DNA of 5,413 nucleotides, taken from NCBI GenBank assembly GCA_030838885.1, contig JAUZEU010000200.1, positions 1 to 5,413 of the forward strand, given 5' to 3'. Positions 1 through 4,475 of the stretch are shown one piece after another. The DNA comes from Bryobacterales bacterium (GTDB lineage: Bacteria > Acidobacteriota > Terriglobia > Bryobacterales > Bryobacteraceae). The number at the start of each line of letters is the position of its first letter. Position 1 is the first letter of the stretch. The notes under the pieces were generated by a model, which saw only the letters and a list, made by a program, of their open reading frames with translations, searched no databases and had not been told where the DNA came from. The position numbers were made by a program, and so were the translations under genes.

Positions 1-392
1 AAAACGTCTATGACCAGCAAACGTCCGTGTCGTCGCTAACCCCGGACGCGATACTGGTCTACGTCCGGAACAAGACCCTGAGCGACGCCGCCCGACGTCA
101 ACTGCAGCAGGTCTCGGATCTGAAAACCCAGATCGTTAGCCTGGACGCTGAGAAGCGCGCCATTGACAGCGACGTGCAGGGCATCACGCGGGATGAGGAG
201 CGGAACCGACAGAACATCGCGAGCCTCTCAGCCGTGAGCGGGCAGCAGCAGATAGTGCAGGAATACGCACGCAGGCTTTCCGACCAGGAAACGCAGATTG
301 TGAAGGCACGGGAGCGCCAGACTGCGCTCGACGCCCACCGGGCTCAGTTGCAGAACCAGTTGAATTCCCTGGTCGACAAGCTGGAATTTTAG
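1..392 (+). CDS. C-terminal fragment of a coiled-coil protein, family not assigned (5' end outside window)
   Basis: The reading frame is open from base 3 to the TAG at 390-392 and gives 129 residues with no stop at the left edge. A GTG at 27 could in principle start it, but the codons before it continue in frame (NVYDQQTS...), so I read this as the tail of a longer protein. After a short segment (SLTPDAILVYVRNKTLS) the rest is almost entirely predicted helix. It is rich in Gln, Arg, Glu, Asp and Ala with regularly spaced Leu/Ile/Val, as expected of a coiled coil, and ends in LVDKLEF. No catalytic motif, signal peptide or membrane segment is visible in this part. From memory it resembles the C-termini of large uncharacterised proteins of Acidobacteriota, where a beta-rich domain precedes a helical tail, but I cannot assign a family. 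It lies 31 bases before malQ on the same strand, so the two could be co-transcribed. Coding status is fairly sure; function is unknown. Confidence 0.75.
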   Translation, partial: NVYDQQTSVSSLTPDAILVYVRNKTLSDAARRQLQQVSDLKTQIVSLDAEKRAIDSDVQGITRDEERNRQNIASLSAVSGQQQIVQEYARRLSDQETQIVKARERQTALDAHRAQLQNQLNSLVDKLEF

Positions 393-423
393 GCGAATTC
401 AAGCGCCGACTAGACTGGAATCA

Positions 424-2493
424 GTGGCCTTAGAAGAGACGATCCGGCTCATCGCGGAACAAAACGGCGTTCAACAACAATTCTGGGATATTTTCGGGAA
501 GCCGCATATCACGACGATTGAAACCAACCGCGCAGTTTTGACGGCGCTGGGCTTCGATTGCGAGTCTGAGGAATCGCTGCGGGCCTCCGCGGCGCGTATC
601 GCCGAGCAGGACTGGGGAAGGCTGCTGCCGCACGTCCTCGTAATTGGCGAGTCGGAGCCGGTTCGAATTCCGGTTCGGTCGCACGACCGCGTCCACCTGG
701 AATTCCGGTTGGAAAGCGGGGTCAGGAAAGAGCTCTCCGCCGACGTGGTGGACGGCTTCGTTGAGTTGCCGGATAAGCTGCCCATGGGCTACCACGATGT
801 CTCGGCTGGCAACTGTTCCATGAGGCTCATCGTGGGTCCGGACTCGGCCCGGCGCATGGGTGAAGGAAAGCGCGCCGGATTGGGCGTTACTCTCTACGGG
901 CTCCGCTCGCGGCGCAACTGGGGCTGCGGGGACTTCCGCGATCTTCGGGATTTGATCGATTGGGCGGTGCCCGCGCTCCATGCAGATTTTATTGCCCTGA
1001 ACCCGCTGCACGCGATTCATAACCGCACGCCGTACAACGCCAGCCCATACCTGCCGAACAGCATCTTCTACCGGAATCTCCTGTATCTGGATGTCGAGGC
1101 CGTGCCGGGGTATCTGGCGACCCCTGAGATACTTGCGGAGACCGAGCGGCTGCGGGCGACGGAGATCGTCCAGTACGAGGCGGTGGCAGCGCTGAAACGG
1201 GGGGTGCTGGAGCGGATCTTCGATTCGAACCCTCCCAATGCCGCGTGCCGGAACTGGGTGGCGGCTGAAGGCAACCTGCTGCGGCTCTATTGCACGTACT
1301 GCGCGCTCGACGAAGAGCTTCATGCTGCTAACCCCAACCTTTGGGTCTGGCCGGACTGGCCGGAGCAATTCCGCGACCCCTCGAATGCAGCGGTAGCCGA
1401 GTTTGCCATCAGCCACGAGCGCGAACTGCTGTTCCATGGATGGCTGCAGTGGCTGATCGACCAGCAGCTTGCCGCGGTGCAGCAGCATGCCCGGGAGTTG
1501 GGGATGGGCATCGGTCTGTACCATGATCTGGCGCTCGCGACAGACCGCTGCGGTTCCGACCTCTGGGCGCACCGGGCTTTCTTTGTGAACGGCGCGCGAG
1601 TCGGATCGCCGCCGGATGACTTCTCACCGGCGGGCCAGGACTGGTCTTTCCCTCCGCCGAACCAGCGGCAGCATGTGCGCGACGGGTACCGGCTGTATAC
1701 CGAATCGATCCGGAAATCAATGCGGCATGGAGGGGCGCTGCGGATCGACCATGTAATGCGGCTTTTTCGGCTCTACTGGATTCCCGAAGGCCACACCGCA
1801 GCCAACGGCGCTTATGTCCGCGACAGGCCATCTGATCTTGTCCGTATTCTTGCCCTGGAGAGCGTGCGGAACGATGCGGTGATCATCGGGGAAGATCTGG
1901 GCACCGTGGAGGACGAGGTTCGCGAGACGCTGGCGCGGTTTGGGATTCTGAGTTACCGGCTGCTGATCTTCGAGCAGAATGCGGCCGGGTTTAAGCTTCC
2001 ATACGAGTATCCGGAACAGGCGCTGGTTTCGACCACGACCCACGATCTGCCGACAATTGCCGGGTTCTGGACGGGCGAGGATATCGAGGCACGGTTCCGC
2101 GCGGGGACTATCGACGAGCAGGCCCGTGACAGCCAGAAGGTGGATCGCATTCGCGATAAGCAGCGACTGCTGGATGCTCTGTTCGCGGTCAATCTTCTGC
2201 CGGACAACTTCGAGCGGGACGCCTCGCGCGTCCCGCTGCTGACCCCGCCATTGCAGTCCGCGTTACTGGGCTTCCTCGCCATTACGCCTTCAGCCCTGTG
2301 GCTAGTCAATCAGGAAGATATGACGGGCGAGACCCTGCAGCAGAATTTGCCGGGCACGACAGCGGAATATCCAAACTGGAGCCGCAAGATGAGGTGGCCG
2401 CTGGAAGAGCTTTCCGGGGACAGCAGTTCCATGGTCCGCGACTGGGTAGAGCGCAGCGGCCGGACGAGGGATGCGGCTACCAGACAACCTTAA
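424..2493 (+). CDS. malQ: 4-alpha-glucanotransferase (amylomaltase, GH77)
   Basis: This 689-residue cytoplasmic enzyme would transfer alpha-1,4-glucan segments between maltodextrins (disproportionation, EC 2.4.1.25) in maltodextrin/glycogen metabolism. Its length matches the long, E. coli MalQ-like form. An N-terminal helical segment (about 1-60) and a beta-sandwich (about 65-145, ending near LPMGYHDV) precede the GH77 barrel. Visible family motifs are GLRSRRNWGCGDF (159-171), LNPLHAI (192-198), NASPYLPNS (205-213) and DRCGSDLW (374-381). The catalytic triad is complete: nucleophile Asp442 in RIDH, acid/base Glu490 in GEDLG, and Asp541 in THDLPT. The residues between are ordinary for the family. 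The GTG at 424 is chosen because the protein then aligns with the family N-terminus. Only a weak GGAA lies before it, closely spaced, so initiation may depend on transcription or translation from the upstream gene. Its 3' end overlaps the convergent vapC by 17 bases. Identification is firm; the exact start is less so. Confidence 0.96.
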   Translation: MALEETIRLIAEQNGVQQQFWDIFGKPHITTIETNRAVLTALGFDCESEESLRASAARIAEQDWGRLLPHVLVIGESEPVRIPVRSHDRVHLEFRLESGVRKELSADVVDGFVELPDKLPMGYHDVSAGNCSMRLIVGPDSARRMGEGKRAGLGVTLYGLRSRRNWGCGDFRDLRDLIDWAVPALHADFIALNPLHAIHNRTPYNASPYLPNSIFYRNLLYLDVEAVPGYLATPEILAETERLRATEIVQYEAVAALKRGVLERIFDSNPPNAACRNWVAAEGNLLRLYCTYCALDEELHAANPNLWVWPDWPEQFRDPSNAAVAEFAISHERELLFHGWLQWLIDQQLAAVQQHARELGMGIGLYHDLALATDRCGSDLWAHRAFFVNGARVGSPPDDFSPAGQDWSFPPPNQRQHVRDGYRLYTESIRKSMRHGGALRIDHVMRLFRLYWIPEGHTAANGAYVRDRPSDLVRILALESVRNDAVIIGEDLGTVEDEVRETLARFGILSYRLLIFEQNAAGFKLPYEYPEQALVSTTTHDLPTIAGFWTGEDIEARFRAGTIDEQARDSQKVDRIRDKQRLLDALFAVNLLPDNFERDASRVPLLTPPLQSALLGFLAITPSALWLVNQEDMTGETLQQNLPGTTAEYPNWSRKMRWPLEELSGDSSSMVRDWVERSGRTRDAATRQP

Positions 2494-2875
2494 CGCCATA
2501 TTTTGCAAACTGAAGGTCCGCTGTAACGATATCCAGACCTTCATGAATGCCCTGCGCGATCAGCAGGCGGTCGAAAGGATCCTTATGCTCGTCGAAGCGA
2601 AGCATGGAACTGAACGTTCGAAGGTGCTGGGTTTCCATACCCAGTACCGTCCAGCTCGATTGACGCTCAATCGCATCCACGACCCGGTCAATGTCGTGGT
2701 TTGCCAATAGCTTCCCCGTCTGGTGCTTGAGGAGAATCTCCCAAATACTGACGACGCTGACAAATCTCCTGGTACCCGGATTCGTGAGCGCCTTGCGGGC
2801 GCGGTGTGAAAGCCGTTCGCTTTCGGAGAGCACCCAGATCACAACATTCGTATCGAGCAGACAGCCAGAGGTCAG
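2477..2875 (-). CDS. vapC: PIN-domain ribonuclease toxin of a type II toxin-antitoxin pair (VapC-like), probable CTG start
   Basis: This is a PIN-domain Mg2+-dependent RNase toxin; members of this family typically cut tRNA or rRNA and are held inactive by the partner antitoxin. From the CTG at 2875-2873 it has 132 residues and begins MTSGCLLDTNVV (CTG read as Met). The four expected acidic residues are present: Asp8 in LLDTN, Glu46 in SIWEI, Asp102 in DPFDRLLIAQ and Asp120 in TADLQF. The first ordinary start codon in frame, a GTG at 2842, would delete LLDTN and with it Asp8. The CTG is preceded by AAGGA with a 6-base spacer and overlaps the vapB stop as CTGA, the coupled arrangement usual for such pairs. 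The gene ends with TAG at 2479-2477, inside the 3' end of malQ. The PIN-toxin family is certain; the start is well supported but inferred; the RNA target cannot be told from sequence. Confidence 0.9.
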   Translation of the reverse strand: MTSGCLLDTNVVIWVLSESERLSHRARKALTNPGTRRFVSVVSIWEILLKHQTGKLLANHDIDRVVDAIERQSSWTVLGMETQHLRTFSSMLRFDEHKDPFDRLLIAQGIHEGLDIVTADLQFAKYGVKVVW

Positions 2876-3099
2876 AGATAATCCTTCATCTCCTCGATCG
2901 GATCATCGAAATCGTCGAGCATACGCAATTCGCCCTTGAAGATGTCCCACGGGATCTGTGGTTTTTCCGGAGTGATTGCCGAGAGGCGTGCCACCGGGTG
3001 GCCATTGCGCGCGATCAGAATTTCCTCGCCCGTTTCCACCCGTTTGACCAGTTGGGAAAGGTTTGTTTTGGCCTCGTGCATGTTCACGGTAAGTGACAT
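2872..3099 (-). CDS. vapB: Antitoxin of the VapBC-like pair, Phd/YefM-type
   Basis: This 75-residue protein begins at ATG 3099-3097 and ends at TGA 2874-2872. The N-terminal part (about 1-45) carries the Phd/YefM fold signature: VNMHEAKTNLSQLV, then GEEILIARNGHPVARLSAI. In this family that part dimerises and binds operator DNA. The C-terminal part (about 48-75: PWDIFKGELRMLDDFDDP and after) is the acidic, flexible tail that in relatives wraps around and blocks the PIN toxin. Its stop overlaps the proposed vapC start by 4 bases, so both products would be translated together. Only 30 bases separate it from the ridA stop, and these contain a repeat pair likely to be its own operator. By family the antitoxin alone, or with its toxin, should repress this promoter. 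The name vapB is used by partner; phd would be equally defensible. Confidence 0.92.
   Translation of the reverse strand: MSLTVNMHEAKTNLSQLVKRVETGEEILIARNGHPVARLSAITPEKPQIPWDIFKGELRMLDDFDDPIEEMKDYL
2882..2886 (-). promoter_or_regulatory. Shine-Dalgarno sequence deciding the vapC start
   Basis: Read on the minus strand, AAGGA (2886-2882) is followed by six bases and then CTG at 2875-2873. It lies inside the last codons of vapB. No comparable purine-rich site precedes the GTG at 2842, so this site argues for the non-standard CTG start. Confidence 0.65.
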
Positions 3100-3105
3100 T
3101 TCACC

Positions 3106-3126
3106 CGTTAGCTTAGCACGTTAGCT
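3106..3126 (-). promoter_or_regulatory. Probable operator of the toxin-antitoxin pair: 8-bp direct repeats, 13-bp period
   Basis: CGTTAGCT occurs twice, at 3106-3113 and 3119-3126 (minus strand AGCTAACG). A further partial copy, TTAGC, lies between them at 3113-3117. The second copy is also part of a perfect 8-bp palindrome, TTAGCTAA (3121-3128). These lie in the 30-base gap between ridA and vapB, 7-27 bases before the vapB ATG, where Phd/YefM-type antitoxins usually bind. The repeats are seen directly; the operator role is inferred. I could not find convincing -35 and -10 boxes. Confidence 0.5.
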
Positions 3127-3129
3127 AAA

Positions 3130-3513
3130 CTACTTTTTGGGGCTGTAGGCGACGCAGTCGATTTCGACTTTGATGTCCGCCGCAAACTTACAGACGATGG
3201 TCGTACGGGCAGGTTTGTCGTTACCGAAGAACTCCGCGTAGACCTCGTTCATCTTTGAAAATTCAGACCCATCCGCCATGAAGACGCCGACCCGGACGAC
3301 GTCAGCCATGGTGGCCCCCGCGCCTTCCAGAATCTTCTTAATATTGTTCAGGGTGACGCGGGTCTCGTACTGGATATCGCCCGCGACGTATTGGTTCGTC
3401 TCGGGATCGACTGCCAGCTGGCCTGCGACGAAGATGAAGTCGCCCGCGCGTACAGCCGGGGAGTAAGGGCCTCGGGGGGCCGGAACGCCCGGAGGCGTGA
3501 GTCTTTCGATCAT
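3130..3513 (-). CDS. ridA: RidA family reactive enamine/imine deaminase (YjgF/YER057c/UK114)
   Basis: This is a 127-residue protein of the usual RidA length. By family it is a cytosolic trimer that hydrolyses reactive enamine/imine intermediates made by PLP enzymes such as threonine dehydratase, releasing 2-ketoacids and ammonia. Visible family features are GPYSPAV (15-21), FVAGQLAVDP (28-37), the LNNIKKILEGAGA helix (55-67), and the C-terminal PARTTI (101-106) and VEIDCVAY (116-123). Arg103 corresponds to the carboxylate-binding Arg and Glu117 to the water-activating Glu of RidA proper, so deaminase activity is plausible. The stretch KFAADIKVEID replaces the more usual xLPxDxxVEIE, a small departure. 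It starts at ATG 3513, three bases after the trxB stop, behind a good Shine-Dalgarno, so it is very probably co-transcribed with trxB. Non-RidA subfamilies (Rid1-7) are the main alternative. Confidence 0.93.
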   Translation of the reverse strand: MIERLTPPGVPAPRGPYSPAVRAGDFIFVAGQLAVDPETNQYVAGDIQYETRVTLNNIKKILEGAGATMADVVRVGVFMADGSEFSKMNEVYAEFFGNDKPARTTIVCKFAADIKVEIDCVAYSPKK

Positions 3514-3516
3514 GGA

Positions 3517-4440
3517 TTAGTGTCCTTCCTCTTCGAGCAAGCGCTCAGCTTCAATGGCTGCCATGCAGCCTGCGCCGGCGGCGGTGATCGCCTGGCGGTA
3601 AATTCGGTCCTGCACGTCACCCGCGTGGAAGACGCCATGGATGTTGGTGCGCGCTCCACCGTGGGAAACAATATAGCCTTCGGGGTCGAGATCGAGCTGG
3701 CCCCTGAAGATTTTGGTGTTCGGGATGTGACCGATCGCAACGAACAGGCCGTCCACTTCGCGAAGGAAGGTTTCGCCCGTCTCCAGGTTCTTTAGCCGAA
3801 CGGCGGTGACGATACCCTTTTCCACGTTGAAGACTTCCCGGACTTCCGTGTTTAGAATAAATTCGATTTTCGGATTCGCCTTCGCCCGGTCATACATGAT
3901 TTTCGACGCCCGGAATGAATCGCGGCGGTGCACCAGGGCAACGCGCCTGCCGAAGCGGGTGAGGAAGTTCGCTTCCTCCATGGCGGAATCGCCGCCGCCG
4001 ACAACCATGATTTCCTGGTTCTTGTAAAAGAAGCCATCGCAGGTAGCGCACGAACTAACGCCCTTGCCGATGAGCCTTTGTTCGGAGGGCAGATCCAGCC
4101 ATCGGGCTTTCGCGCCGGAGGCCACGATGAGAGTGCGGGTTTCGATCCAGTCGTCGTTAATCTTCAGCCGGAAGGGCCGGTTCGAAAGATCGGCTTCGGT
4201 GACCTCGCCATCGTAGTAGAGCGCGCCGAAGCGCTCAGCCTGGACCTTCATATTTTCGACGAGCTCCGGGCCCATGATGCCCATCGGAAAACCAGGAAAA
4301 TTTTCTACTTCGCTGGTAATACTGAGCTGGCCGCCGGCCTCCAGCCCTTTCACCACGAGAGGCTTCAGCGCGGCGCGGGCGGCGTAAACAGCGGCGGTGT
4401 TTCCGGCGCAACCGGAACCAATGATGACAACGTTGTGCAT
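3517..4440 (-). CDS. trxB: Thioredoxin-disulfide reductase (NADPH, FAD)
   Basis: This 307-residue flavoenzyme uses NADPH to reduce thioredoxin in the cytoplasm (EC 1.8.1.9). The FAD Rossmann motif is GSGCAGNTAA (8-17), followed by EAGGQL (34-39) and the ENFPGF segment (46-51). The redox centre is Cys131-Ala-Thr-Cys134 with the catalytic Asp135. The NADPH domain shows GGGDSAMEEA (148-157) and HRRDSFRAS (171-179), the basic residues expected to hold the 2'-phosphate. The second FAD motif is HAGDVQD (272-278), followed by the conserved YRQAITAAGAGCMAA. Residue 11 is Cys where E. coli-type enzymes have Pro (GSGPAG). ATG at 4440 is chosen because the protein then starts four residues before the first beta strand, as in the family. 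The frame stays open up to 4620, but those codons overlap the upstream gene and resemble no TrxB. No strong ribosome binding site precedes the ATG. The gene lies 35 bases after the ABC-DtxR gene and 3 before ridA. Confidence 0.96.
   Translation of the reverse strand: MHNVVIIGSGCAGNTAAVYAARAALKPLVVKGLEAGGQLSITSEVENFPGFPMGIMGPELVENMKVQAERFGALYYDGEVTEADLSNRPFRLKINDDWIETRTLIVASGAKARWLDLPSEQRLIGKGVSSCATCDGFFYKNQEIMVVGGGDSAMEEANFLTRFGRRVALVHRRDSFRASKIMYDRAKANPKIEFILNTEVREVFNVEKGIVTAVRLKNLETGETFLREVDGLFVAIGHIPNTKIFRGQLDLDPEGYIVSHGGARTNIHGVFHAGDVQDRIYRQAITAAGAGCMAAIEAERLLEEEGH
3523..3530 (-). promoter_or_regulatory. Shine-Dalgarno sequence of ridA inside the trxB 3' end
   Basis: AGGAAGGA on the minus strand, nine bases before the ridA ATG (3513). 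It lies within the last codons of trxB, consistent with a polycistronic message. Confidence 0.7.
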
Positions 4441-4475
4441 GGATTTGTGATGAACGAACCTAATTCCTGAGACTA

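Noticed and set aside
27..29. GTG as the start of the first coding region
   Set aside because: The frame is open to the left edge with plausible protein sequence and there is no ribosome binding site before it.
392..407. Hairpin GGCG...CGCC between the first gene and malQ as a terminator
   Set aside because: It has only a four-base stem and no following T-run.
430..1572. Open frame of 380 codons on the minus strand opposite malQ
   Set aside because: It lies wholly antisense to a GH77 gene with an intact catalytic triad. Its translation is Arg/Pro/Gln-rich with no recognisable motif, as expected of a mirror frame in GC-rich DNA.
2840..2842. GTG as the start of vapC
   Set aside because: It would remove LLDTN, including the first catalytic Asp, and has no Shine-Dalgarno sequence.
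3928..4470. 180-codon plus-strand frame opposite trxB
   Set aside because: It is antisense to conserved TrxB motifs and shows no family signature of its own.
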